From an uncultured Sutterella sp. (GTDB lineage Bacteria; Pseudomonadota; Gammaproteobacteria; Burkholderiales; Burkholderiaceae_F): 40,289 nt of DNA. This document shows positions 23,955 through 31,170 of this stretch, in pieces. The notes under the pieces were generated by a model. The model was not told the origin of the DNA. It searched no databases and worked only from the letters and a program-made list of their open reading frames with translations. The stretch spans positions 1-40,289 of the forward strand of contig USBS01000004.1 of NCBI GenBank assembly GCA_900552915.1. The letters run 5' to 3'. Numbering within the stretch: the first letter of the stretch is position 1; each line of letters begins with the position of its first letter. The translations under genes and the position numbers were made by a program.

Positions 23955-23986
23955 TTAACAATTAGACAAAGATCAAAAGTTGTTAA
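23955..23986. promoter_or_regulatory. Inverted repeat TTAACAA-N18-TTGTTAA upstream of dcuB
   Basis: Perfect 7-bp arms centred about 85 nt before the dcu start, in the AT-rich promoter region of a 293-nt gap. It also contains an ATCAA half-site resembling FNR. The TTGTTAA arms recall ArcA-type boxes, but the regulator is unproven. Confidence 0.35.
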
Positions 23987-24055
23987 ACATTTACGCCTAC
24001 GGTCTACCTACAAAGAGGATAATTGCACGGTCCCAAAATATCTAGGAGACAAACA

Positions 24056-25399
24056 ATGATTGGATTTGACTTCTGGGTGCAGCTGTTTGTGCTGCTCGCC
24101 TGCTTGTTCTACGCCGCTCCGCGCGGTGGTATGACCCTCGGTTTGATGGGCGGTATCGGCCTCATCATCTTCATCTTCGGCTTCGGCCTCAAACCCGGTA
24201 AGCCCCCGGTTGACGTGATCCTGACCATTATGGCCGTGGTCTGCGCGGGCGCTACCCTTCAGGCAGCCGGCGGTCTTGACTGCCTGCTGTCGATCGCTGA
24301 AAAGATTCTTCGTAATCATCCGCGTTTCGTTTGCTATCTGGCTCCGTACCTCTGCTGGTTCCTGACGGTTCTCTGCGGTACCGGTCACGTTGTCTACACG
24401 ATGCTGCCCATTATTTATGACGTGGCCATCAAGAACAACATCCGTCCGGAACGCCCGATGGCTGCTTCCACGATCGCCGCTCAGATGGGTGTGATCTGCT
24501 CGCCGGCTGCTGTGGCTGCCGTGTCGATGGTGGCTCTGCTTGACGGTCAGTTGGTCGGCGGTCAGCCCTTCAGCTTCCCGCAGCTGTTCGCCATCGTGAT
24601 CCCGGCCGCTATCGTCGGTCTGTTCATGGTCGGCACGTTCTCCGTGTTCCGCGGCAAGGACCTCGACAAGGACGAAAAGTTCCAGGCTCTGATTGCCGAT
24701 CCGGAACAGCGCAAGTACGTCTACGGCGAAACCACCACTCTGATCGGTGTTAAGTTCACCAAGCAGCAGTGGGCCAGCCTCTGGATCTTCCTGTGCACCG
24801 TGGCTGTCGTGGCCATTCTCGGTTCCGTTCCCGAACTCCGCCCGATGGTTGGCAAGAAGCGCCTCTCGATGACTCTCGTCATCCAGATGTTCATGCTCCT
24901 GGCCGGCATCCTGATGGTTATGTTCTGCGGCGCTAAGGCCATCAACAAGACCAACGTGTTCAACGCCGGTATGGTTGCCATCGTTTCCGTGTACGGCGTG
25001 GCCTGGATGTCCGACACGATGTTCTCGAACCACCTGCCCGACCTGAAGGCCGCTCTGACCGGCTGGATGCAGTCCGCTCCGTGGACCTTCGGTATCGTTC
25101 TGCTGTTGGTTTCCAAGCTCGTGAACTCTCAGGCTGCTGCTGTGGCCATCGTGGTTCCGGTTGCCATCGGTATCGGCACGCCTCCGGGTGTGATCGTGGC
25201 TATGTCCTCCGCCGCCTACGGCTACTACATCCTGCCGACCTACCCGTCTGACCTTGCCGCCCTGACGTTCGACCGTTCTGGCACGACCCACATCGGCAAG
25301 TTCGTGATCAACCACTCCTTCATCCTTCCGGGTCTGATTGGTGTGATCACCGCCGTGATCGTCGGCTGGTGCCTCGGCATGGTCTACGGCTACATCTAA
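24056..25399 (+). CDS. dcuB: Anaerobic C4-dicarboxylate transporter, DcuA/DcuB family
   Basis: A 447-residue, highly hydrophobic carrier with 10-12 predicted membrane segments. The N-terminus FDFWVQLFVLLACLFYAAPRGG, LCGTGHVVYTMLPIIYDVAI (about 112-132), RPERPMAASTIAAQMGVICSPAA and the C-terminal YGYYILPTYPSDLAALTFDRSGTTHIGKFVINHSF-type region are characteristic of DcuA/DcuB. These exchange fumarate, malate or aspartate for succinate under anaerobic conditions. The ATG follows CTAGGAGAC. Together with the fumarase gene upstream it supports fumarate respiration or aspartate use. DcuA versus DcuB cannot be settled by eye. Confidence 0.93.
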   Translation: MIGFDFWVQLFVLLACLFYAAPRGGMTLGLMGGIGLIIFIFGFGLKPGKPPVDVILTIMAVVCAGATLQAAGGLDCLLSIAEKILRNHPRFVCYLAPYLCWFLTVLCGTGHVVYTMLPIIYDVAIKNNIRPERPMAASTIAAQMGVICSPAAVAAVSMVALLDGQLVGGQPFSFPQLFAIVIPAAIVGLFMVGTFSVFRGKDLDKDEKFQALIADPEQRKYVYGETTTLIGVKFTKQQWASLWIFLCTVAVVAILGSVPELRPMVGKKRLSMTLVIQMFMLLAGILMVMFCGAKAINKTNVFNAGMVAIVSVYGVAWMSDTMFSNHLPDLKAALTGWMQSAPWTFGIVLLLVSKLVNSQAAAVAIVVPVAIGIGTPPGVIVAMSSAAYGYYILPTYPSDLAALTFDRSGTTHIGKFVINHSFILPGLIGVITAVIVGWCLGMVYGYI

Positions 25400-25443
25400 T
25401 AAAAAAAGAATATCTACCTGTAGAGTTTTGGGACAGGGGATAA

Positions 25444-25472
25444 GCAGGTTCGGGCATCGATCCCGAACCTGC
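25444..25472 (+). other. Perfect 11-bp hairpin between dcuB and its terminator
   Basis: GCAGGTTCGGG and CCCGAACCTGC are exact complements around a 7-nt loop. There is no following U-run; the true terminator comes 8 nt later. It may stabilise the dcu transcript 3' end or act as a first pause site. Confidence 0.6.
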
Positions 25473-25479
25473 CTAGAGT

Positions 25480-25511
25480 AAAAAAACGGAGTCTTCGGAC
25501 TCCGTTTTTTT
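25480..25511 (+). terminator. Bidirectional terminator of dcuB
   Basis: A7-CGGAGTC-TTCG-GACTCCG-T7: a perfect 7-bp GC-containing stem extended by A-T pairs, with a UUCG tetraloop and 7 T. Confidence 0.92.
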
Positions 25512-25551
25512 ATGCCTGAATTCTTTAAGCGCTATTCATTTTTGGAATTGA

Positions 25552-25576
25552 TTGGCCTAGCGGCAAAGCAGGCCAA
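25552..25576. promoter_or_regulatory. Inverted repeat upstream of napD
   Basis: TTGGCCT and AGGCCAA are perfect 7-bp arms with an 11-nt spacer, about 135 nt before napD. It may be an operator for the nap operon. It is one of two candidate sites in the 309-nt dcuB-napD gap, which otherwise holds no gene. Confidence 0.3.
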
Positions 25577-25591
25577 TATCGCGTCACAGCC

Positions 25592-25605
25592 TTGATTTGA
25601 CGCAA
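25592..25605. promoter_or_regulatory. Candidate FNR-type site upstream of napD
   Basis: TTGAT-TTGA-CGCAA matches the FNR dyad at 8 of 10 positions, about 105 nt upstream of the napD start. Periplasmic nitrate reductase operons are commonly FNR-controlled. This is a consensus match by eye only. Confidence 0.35.
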
Positions 25606-25708
25606 AATTCTCTCAATTGCAAACCATTTAAGTTCCCTAAAATAAGCAAATTGTGAGTAGGTCGCAAACCACACAAAAAGAATAAGCGATCGTTAGGAGA
25701 GAAGCCCC

Positions 25709-25954
25709 ATGTTTTATTCCGGACTTGTTGTCACAAGCAAACCCGGTTCGTTCGATGATGTCGGTCAAAGTCTCAAGACCCTGCCCGTGGAAGTGCACCA
25801 AAGCGATGCCGCTTCGGGCCGTTATCTGGTCGTGCTTGAAGAGGCTTCCGTGGAGGCTGAGACAGATCGGTTCCGCGCCATTCGGGAATTGCCCGGCGTA
25901 GCCGACGTCAGCCTCGTTGTTCACCGAGTTGAGTCGGACGCCGAAAACAGCTGA
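25709..25954 (+). CDS. napD: NapD, chaperone for periplasmic nitrate reductase
   Basis: An 81-residue protein of the NapD family: small, ferredoxin-like fold, starting YSGLVVTSKPGSFDDVGQSL and ending ELPGVADVSLVVHRVES. NapD binds the twin-arginine signal peptide of NapA and delays its export until the Mo cofactor and cluster are in place. The ATG follows AGGAGAGAAG. It is the first gene of the nap operon, 120 nt upstream of napA. Sequence similarity in this family is low, but length, strand pattern and position agree. Confidence 0.85.
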   Translation: MFYSGLVVTSKPGSFDDVGQSLKTLPVEVHQSDAASGRYLVVLEEASVEAETDRFRAIRELPGVADVSLVVHRVESDAENS

Positions 25955-25964
25955 TTTCTTTCGA

Positions 25965-25991
25965 ACCGTCCAGTCTCAACTGTTCGACGGT
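25965..25991 (+). other. Hairpin in napD-napA gap
   Basis: ACCGTC/GACGGT outer arms enclose a CAGT/ACTG inner stem with a 3-nt bulge, followed by a pyrimidine-rich stretch (CCGCTTCCCTTTTCTTTTC). It could attenuate or process the transcript between napD and napA. Confidence 0.4.
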
Positions 25992-26074
25992 CCGCTTCCC
26001 TTTTCTTTTCACAGCCGTACACGCGTTTGCGAAACATATAAAAACGAGTGCGGCAACTGCCCAGGAGAGAAACC

Positions 26075-28816
26075 ATGACTGAACACAAAGTCATTCCCAT
26101 CTCAAGAAGAGAGCTTTTGAAGACCGGCGTAGCAGCAACCGCCGCCATGTCGGTTGGTTTGCCCGTCACGCAGGCGGCCGCTCAAGCCGCCCAGGCAGCC
26201 GACGCCGGTATTCAGTGGCATAAAGGCGTCTGCCGCTTCTGCGGCACCGGCTGCGGTCTGCAGGTCGGCACGCTCAACGGACGCATCGTAGCAACCAAGG
26301 GTGACCCCGACGCTCCGGTCAACCGCGGCCTCAACTGCATCAAAGGCTACTTCAACGCCAAGATTCTCTACGGTCAGGACCGTTTGACGCGTCCCCTGAT
26401 GCGCATGAAAAACGGCAAGTTCGATAAGAACGGGCCTTTTGTGGCCGTCAGCTGGGAACAGGCCTTCGACGAAATGGAACGCCAGTTCCGCCGTGTCTAT
26501 CAGGAAAAAGGCCCCGAAGGCGTTGCCATCATCGGTTCCGGCCAGTACACGATTCCGGAAGCCTATACCGCTTCCAAGCTTCTGAAGGCAGGGTTCCGAT
26601 CCAACAACATCGACCCGAATGCACGTTTGTGCATGGCCTCGGCCGTTGTGGGCTTTTACCAAACGTTCGGCGTCGACGAACCGATGAACGTCTACGACGA
26701 CATCGAAAAGTGCAATGCGATGGTGCTTTGGGGCAACAACATGGCCGAAGCGCACCCGGTGCTCTGGAGCCGCGTAACCGACCGCAAGCTCACGCATAAG
26801 GCAACGCGCATCGTGAACGTCACGACGCATTCGAACCTTTCCTCGGGCATGGCCGACATCGAGATCATCTTCAAGCCCAACACCGATCTGGCCATCCTCA
26901 ACTACCTTGCACGCGAAATCGTCCGCCGCAAGGCCTATGACGAAAAGTTCGTCAAGGATCACTGCATTTTCGCTACCGGCACTGTCGACATCGGCTACGG
27001 CATGCGTCCGACCGATAAATTCGCGTTTGAAGCTGAAAAGGATATTCAGGCCAAGCAGAAGAAAATCATCCTTTCCGAAGCCGAGGCTATCGGTCAGCGC
27101 CGCAAGGCTGGCATCGAAGTCGAACAAAAGCAGGTTGCTGCCGCAGGCGGCCACTGGCACATCACGTTTGACGAATACAAGCGCGGCTTGGAACCCTACA
27201 CGCTCGACTTCGTCGCCAAGCTCGCCAAGGGCGACCCCGACGAATCGCTCGAAAGCTTCAAGAAGAAGCTCACGGCTCTGGCCGACATCTACTGCGACGC
27301 AAAGCGCGACATCCTCTCCTTCTGGTGCATGGGCGTCAATCAGCACGTGCGCGGCGTTTGGGTGAACGAACAGATCTACGCTCTGCATCTGCTCACGGCC
27401 AAGCAGGGCCGTCCCGGCAACGGCGCCTTCTCGCTCACCGGTCAGCCCTCGGCCTGCGGCTCTGCCCGTGAAGTGGGCGCATTCTCGCACCGTCTGCCTT
27501 CCGACATGCTCGTGGGCAATCCCGCCCACCACAAGAAGACCGAAAAGCTTTGGCGCATTCCGGAAGGAACTCTCAATCCCGTGCTGGGCAAGCCCATCAT
27601 GGGGTTGCTGCGCGGTCTTGAAGACGGCTCCGTCAACTTCTTGTGGACGCAGGTGGTCAACGTCTTCCAGTCGGCCCCGAACAGCAACCACTGGCTTAAA
27701 GCTGCCCGCAAGCCCGAAAACTTCGTCGTCGTCGCCGACGTCTATCCGACGCTTTCGGCAAAGGTTGCCGACCTGATCCTGCCGACCGCCATGATCTTCG
27801 AGAAGTGGGGTCTGTACGGCAATGCCGAACGCCGCACGCAAGGCTGGGCGCAGATGGTTCCGCCCGTTGGCGAAGCTATGAGCGACGTCGCCACGATGAT
27901 GGAATTTGCCAAGCGCTTCAAGATCGCCGAATGCTGGGGCGAAAAGAAGGTGGCCGGCGGCAAGAAGACCCTGCCCGACGTGTTGGGCAAGGCCAAAGAA
28001 ATGGGCATTGATCCGAATGCCTCGCTCTTTGACGTGCTCTTTGCCGGCATGCCCGAAACCAAGCAGTGCCCGTGGCCCGATCCGAAGTATCCGGGCACTC
28101 AGTGCTGCACGGCCGAGGCCCTTAAGCTCAACTGGTTCCCGGAAAAAGCCCTCTTTACCGAGTATCGCCAGTTCACGCTGGGCGACGGACACGATCTGGC
28201 CGACTTCGACACCTACATGGATCCGAAGGTACGCGGTCTGACCTGGCCCGTTGTCAACGGCAAACCCACAACGTACCGCTTCAACGCCAAGTACGATCCG
28301 TACGTGAAAAACGGCGACTTCGAGTTCTACGGCAAGCTCATGAAGGCGATTCCGCAGGGCAACCTCGACGGCATCACCGACAAGACTCCCAAGCCGTTGC
28401 CCGGTCGCGCGAAGATCTTCTTCCGTCCGTTTGCCGAACCGGTGGAAAAGCCCGACGCCAATTACGACCTGATGCTGGGCACGGGACGCATTCTCGAGCA
28501 CTGGCACACCGGCTCGATGACGCGCCGCGTGCCCGAACTGCACCGCGCCGCTCCTTCGGCTGTGCTTTACATGCATCCGGTCGACGCTCAAAAGCGCGGT
28601 CTCAAGCGCAACGACGTGGCGCAGATCACCAGCCGCCGCGGCAGCATCAAGGCGCTTGTGGAAACACAGGGCCGCATGAAGATGCCCAAGGGCACGGTCT
28701 GGATGGCGTTCTTCGACGAGTCGGCTCAGGTGAACAAGCTTTGCATTGACGCCACCGATCCGATTTCGGCCGAACCCGACTTCAAGAAGTCCGCGGTTCG
28801 CGTCACGAAGGCCTAA
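26075..28816 (+). CDS. napA: NapA, periplasmic nitrate reductase catalytic subunit (long, epsilon-type)
   Basis: A 913-residue molybdoenzyme that reduces nitrate to nitrite in the periplasm. The Tat signal is ISRRELLKTGVAATAAMS (residues 9-26). The [4Fe-4S] ligands are Cys53, Cys56, Cys60 and Cys88 (CRFCGTGC...NC). The Mo-ligating residue is Cys186 in NARLCMASAVVGF. The pterin-binding regions include VLWGNNMAEAHPVLWSRV and the C-terminal GTGRILEHWHTGSMTRRVPEL. It is longer than enterobacterial NapA (about 828) and similar to the Campylobacter/Wolinella form (about 920), owing to insertions around residues 290-400. The ATG at 26075 follows AGGAGAGAAACC. It follows napD and precedes napG, with a long hairpin in the napA-napG gap. 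Confidence 0.97.
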   Translation: MTEHKVIPISRRELLKTGVAATAAMSVGLPVTQAAAQAAQAADAGIQWHKGVCRFCGTGCGLQVGTLNGRIVATKGDPDAPVNRGLNCIKGYFNAKILYGQDRLTRPLMRMKNGKFDKNGPFVAVSWEQAFDEMERQFRRVYQEKGPEGVAIIGSGQYTIPEAYTASKLLKAGFRSNNIDPNARLCMASAVVGFYQTFGVDEPMNVYDDIEKCNAMVLWGNNMAEAHPVLWSRVTDRKLTHKATRIVNVTTHSNLSSGMADIEIIFKPNTDLAILNYLAREIVRRKAYDEKFVKDHCIFATGTVDIGYGMRPTDKFAFEAEKDIQAKQKKIILSEAEAIGQRRKAGIEVEQKQVAAAGGHWHITFDEYKRGLEPYTLDFVAKLAKGDPDESLESFKKKLTALADIYCDAKRDILSFWCMGVNQHVRGVWVNEQIYALHLLTAKQGRPGNGAFSLTGQPSACGSAREVGAFSHRLPSDMLVGNPAHHKKTEKLWRIPEGTLNPVLGKPIMGLLRGLEDGSVNFLWTQVVNVFQSAPNSNHWLKAARKPENFVVVADVYPTLSAKVADLILPTAMIFEKWGLYGNAERRTQGWAQMVPPVGEAMSDVATMMEFAKRFKIAECWGEKKVAGGKKTLPDVLGKAKEMGIDPNASLFDVLFAGMPETKQCPWPDPKYPGTQCCTAEALKLNWFPEKALFTEYRQFTLGDGHDLADFDTYMDPKVRGLTWPVVNGKPTTYRFNAKYDPYVKNGDFEFYGKLMKAIPQGNLDGITDKTPKPLPGRAKIFFRPFAEPVEKPDANYDLMLGTGRILEHWHTGSMTRRVPELHRAAPSAVLYMHPVDAQKRGLKRNDVAQITSRRGSIKALVETQGRMKMPKGTVWMAFFDESAQVNKLCIDATDPISAEPDFKKSAVRVTKA

Positions 28817-28843
28817 AGCCGGAGACGAACACACGCGCTTGAT

Positions 28844-28886
28844 TTTTCAGCGGCCGAGGCCGTTCGAAGCCTCGGCCCGCTGAAAA
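28844..28886 (+). other. 17-bp hairpin in napA-napG gap
   Basis: TTTTCAGCG-GCCGAGGC pairs with GCCTCGGC-C-CGCTGAAAA (one bulged C) around an 8-nt loop. There is no T-tract, so it is more likely a 3' stabiliser that raises napA mRNA over napGHB than a full terminator. Confidence 0.75.
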
Positions 28887-28917
28887 CCATCGAACACGCC
28901 TACATTTCGATTCGACA

Positions 28918-29679
28918 ATGACGATAAAAGCGACCAGACGTCAAGCCATCGGCATTCTCCTGGAGGGTGCCGGCGTAGCGGCCGCCGCAGGCGCAGGTCT
29001 CACGGCTTTCGTGCGCACCGCCAAATCCAAAGGCTTCGAACCTTTGCCCCCGGGCGCCGATGCCAAGTTCTACGACAAGTGCATCCGCTGCGGTCTCTGC
29101 GTTAAGGCCTGTCCCTACGATACCTTGAAGCTCGCCAAGCTGGGCGACAAGGCGCCTTACGGCACACCTTATTTCGAGCCGAGGAAAATTCCTTGCTATA
29201 TGTGCGAGGACATCCCTTGTGCAAAGGTTTGTCCGTCGGGTGCACTCGACCGCAAGATCGACAATATCCGCAAGGCTCGCATGGGCATTGCAGCCATTGA
29301 TCCAAATGCGTGTCTGAGCTGGCAAGGCTTGCGCTGCGAAGTCTGCTATCGCGATTGTCCGCTTCGAAACGAAGCGCTCAGCCTCAAGCCCCATCCGCGC
29401 GAACTGAGCAAGCACGCCGTTTTCGTGCCGGTGATCAATCCCGATCATTGCACGGGCTGCGGCTTGTGCGTCTACGGCTGCCCGACACAAGTGCCGGCGA
29501 TCAACATCATCGATCCGAAGACCTTCCTCGGTCGGATCGGCGAACACTATCGCCTCGGCTGGCTCGAAGATCAGCCGCACCATCCGGGCAATCCTGCCGA
29601 CAAAAAGCCCGCGCCGCAGAATCCCGCCGAACCCGGCGGCCTTGATTTTCTCAACTCAATGGACGACCCGACGCTATGA
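28918..29679 (+). CDS. napG: NapG, Tat-exported ferredoxin of quinol dehydrogenase NapGH
   Basis: A 253-residue protein with a twin-arginine signal (ATRRQAIGILLEGAGVAAAAG). Four cysteine groups follow: CIRCGLCVKACP (55-65), CYMCEDIPCAKVCP (93-105), CLSWQGLRCEVCYRDCP (132-147) and CTGCGLCVYGCP (178-188). Together they give four [4Fe-4S] clusters. NapG works in the periplasm with membrane NapH to pass electrons from menaquinol towards NapB/NapA. It overlaps napH by 4 nt (ATGA), implying translational coupling. No clear Shine-Dalgarno precedes the ATG at 28918. Confidence 0.95.
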   Translation: MTIKATRRQAIGILLEGAGVAAAAGAGLTAFVRTAKSKGFEPLPPGADAKFYDKCIRCGLCVKACPYDTLKLAKLGDKAPYGTPYFEPRKIPCYMCEDIPCAKVCPSGALDRKIDNIRKARMGIAAIDPNACLSWQGLRCEVCYRDCPLRNEALSLKPHPRELSKHAVFVPVINPDHCTGCGLCVYGCPTQVPAINIIDPKTFLGRIGEHYRLGWLEDQPHHPGNPADKKPAPQNPAEPGGLDFLNSMDDPTL

Positions 29680-30563
29680 GTCAAAGCATCCCGACGGCGG
29701 CGGTCTCGCCGCAGAAAATCAAAGCAAGAATGCTCGCGCTCGGCATTGCACGCCGCATAGTGCAGCTTGCCGTTCTGGCGCTTTTCATCGGCACGGCCCG
29801 TTTGGGCTGGACGCTTCTGGGCGAACCGCTTTTAAACGGTACGCTCACAAGCTCCCTGATCGCAGGTGTCGTTCCGATGTCGGATCCTTTTGCTCTGTTG
29901 CAAAAGCTCTGCGCCGGGCACAAACCCGAACTGACGATGATCGTCGGTGCGCTCATCGTGTTGGCGATCTACATCGTGGCCGGCGGCCGCGCCTTCTGCG
30001 CGTGGGGCTGCCCGATGAACATCGTTACGGACGCAGCCTACGATCTGCGACGCAAACTCAATGTTCCGGCATCGAGTCTGAGAGTGTCGCGCAACACGCG
30101 TTATGCGCTTGCCGTTGCTGCGCTTGCAGCTTCGGCAGTCTCGGGCACGGCCGCCTTCGAGTGGATCAGTCCGCAAGCCTTCCTGTGGCGGGAAATCGTC
30201 TGGGGCATCGGTGCCGGCCTGGTGAGTGCCGTTGTCGGTGTCTTTGCGTTCGATTTACTGCTGATGGAGCGCGGTTGGTGCGGTCATTTCTGTCCGCTCG
30301 GAGCATTCTGGTCCGTTGTCGGCAAAGTCGGTCTTATCAAGCCGCTTTTCGACAGTGATCGCTGCACCAAATGCGGCGACTGCCTGCGCGTGTGTCCCGA
30401 AGCCCATGTCATCAATTTCAAACAGGCGGCAGCCAAAGGCTTCATTGCCTCGGGCGAATGCACCAACTGCGGTCGTTGTGCCGCCGTGTGTCCTGAAAAT
30501 GCCATTCGTTTTGCCGTGCGTTTTCAAGCCAAGCCGTCTGCAACCGAATCGATTGAAAAGTAA
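29676..30563 (+). CDS. napH: NapH, membrane ferredoxin of quinol dehydrogenase NapGH
   Basis: A 295-residue membrane protein with four to five predicted helices. The NapH signatures are the paired cytoplasmic motifs FCAWGCPMN (about 108) and WCGHFCPLGAFW (about 203). A C-terminal ferredoxin domain holds two clusters, CTKCGDCLRVCPEAH (about 228) and CTNCGRCAAVCPENA (about 260). NapH oxidises menaquinol and hands electrons to NapG. Since no napC is in the operon, NapGH is presumably the only dedicated route. It starts within the napG stop codon. Confidence 0.95.
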   Translation: MSQSIPTAAVSPQKIKARMLALGIARRIVQLAVLALFIGTARLGWTLLGEPLLNGTLTSSLIAGVVPMSDPFALLQKLCAGHKPELTMIVGALIVLAIYIVAGGRAFCAWGCPMNIVTDAAYDLRRKLNVPASSLRVSRNTRYALAVAALAASAVSGTAAFEWISPQAFLWREIVWGIGAGLVSAVVGVFAFDLLLMERGWCGHFCPLGAFWSVVGKVGLIKPLFDSDRCTKCGDCLRVCPEAHVINFKQAAAKGFIASGECTNCGRCAAVCPENAIRFAVRFQAKPSATESIEK

Positions 30564-30584
30564 GCCAGGATTTTGGAGACTTTC

Positions 30585-31016
30585 ATGAAAAAACTGTTTT
30601 TGACGACCGTTGTGTCCCTTGCCGCCGCTGCGGCGATCACCGCCTGCGCCGTGCAGGAACCCATCGACATCAATTCCATGAGCCTTGAAAAGACGAGTCC
30701 TTTTGAAACGCCGACGCCCAAGGCATTCGGCGAAAACGCCGGACTCTATCGCGAAACTCAGATGGGGATGCCCGCGATGATCCCGCACGGTGTGGGCAAC
30801 TTCAAGATCACGCGCGACAACAATCCGTGCATCATGTGCCACGGCAATCAGGATAAAATCGGCGCCGCCAAAGTGAAGGGCGTGCCGACATCAATGCCCG
30901 CCACGCACTGGACCAAGGTCGACGGCAAGCTCGTAACGGCCGCCGCGCGTCACGAATGCATGCTCTGTCATGCCACTCAGGCCGACGTGCAGCCGCTTGT
31001 CGAAACCGTTCAGTAA
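30585..31016 (+). CDS. napB: NapB, dihaem cytochrome c subunit of periplasmic nitrate reductase, possible lipoprotein
   Basis: A 143-residue protein with a signal peptide and two haem motifs, CIMCH (about residue 85) and CMLCH (about 125). IPHGVGNFKITRDNNPC and the PTSMPATHW/AARHECMLCHATQADVQPLVE pattern are typical of NapB. The first 22 residues (MKKLFLTTVVSLAAAAAITA) end in ITAC, a lipobox match, so the mature protein may be lipid-anchored, unlike soluble E. coli NapB. It accepts electrons from NapG and reduces NapA. The ATG follows TTTTGGAGACTTTC. It is the last gene of the nap operon. Confidence 0.93.
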   Translation: MKKLFLTTVVSLAAAAAITACAVQEPIDINSMSLEKTSPFETPTPKAFGENAGLYRETQMGMPAMIPHGVGNFKITRDNNPCIMCHGNQDKIGAAKVKGVPTSMPATHWTKVDGKLVTAAARHECMLCHATQADVQPLVETVQ

Positions 31017-31036
31017 AATTCAACTTGATGACTCTA

Positions 31037-31060
31037 AGGCGCCGCTTGATTTCGGCGCCT
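31037..31060 (+). other. 8-bp hairpin after napB
   Basis: AGGCGCCG and CGGCGCCT are perfect arms around CTTGATTT. It precedes a larger terminator by about 10 nt. Confidence 0.55.
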
Positions 31061-31070
31061 AAGTGCGCGT

Positions 31071-31140
31071 CGCGGCACTTTACTGCCGCATCGGCGTTCA
31101 AGCGCCCGATGCGGCGGTATGTGCCGCGTCTTTTGTTTTC
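31071..31140 (+). terminator. Large terminator hairpin of the nap operon
   Basis: Outer arms CGCGGCAC/GTGCCGCG (8 bp) and inner arms GCCGCATCGG/CCGATGCGGC (10 bp) form a 58-nt hairpin followed by TCTTTTGTTTTC. It ends 30 nt before the mnmA start. Confidence 0.8.
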
Positions 31141-31170
31141 TTCCCGTACTTTTTAGCAAGGACTTTCAAG

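Noticed and set aside
24008..25315. Histidine-rich 435-codon frame antisense to dcuB
   Set aside because: The His/Gly-rich translation is the reverse image of a membrane protein coding sequence, not a metal-binding protein.
26102..28834. A 910-codon open frame antisense to napA
   Set aside because: napA has all its family motifs on the plus strand; the antisense frame is open because of GC-rich third positions and its translation shows no recognisable domain.
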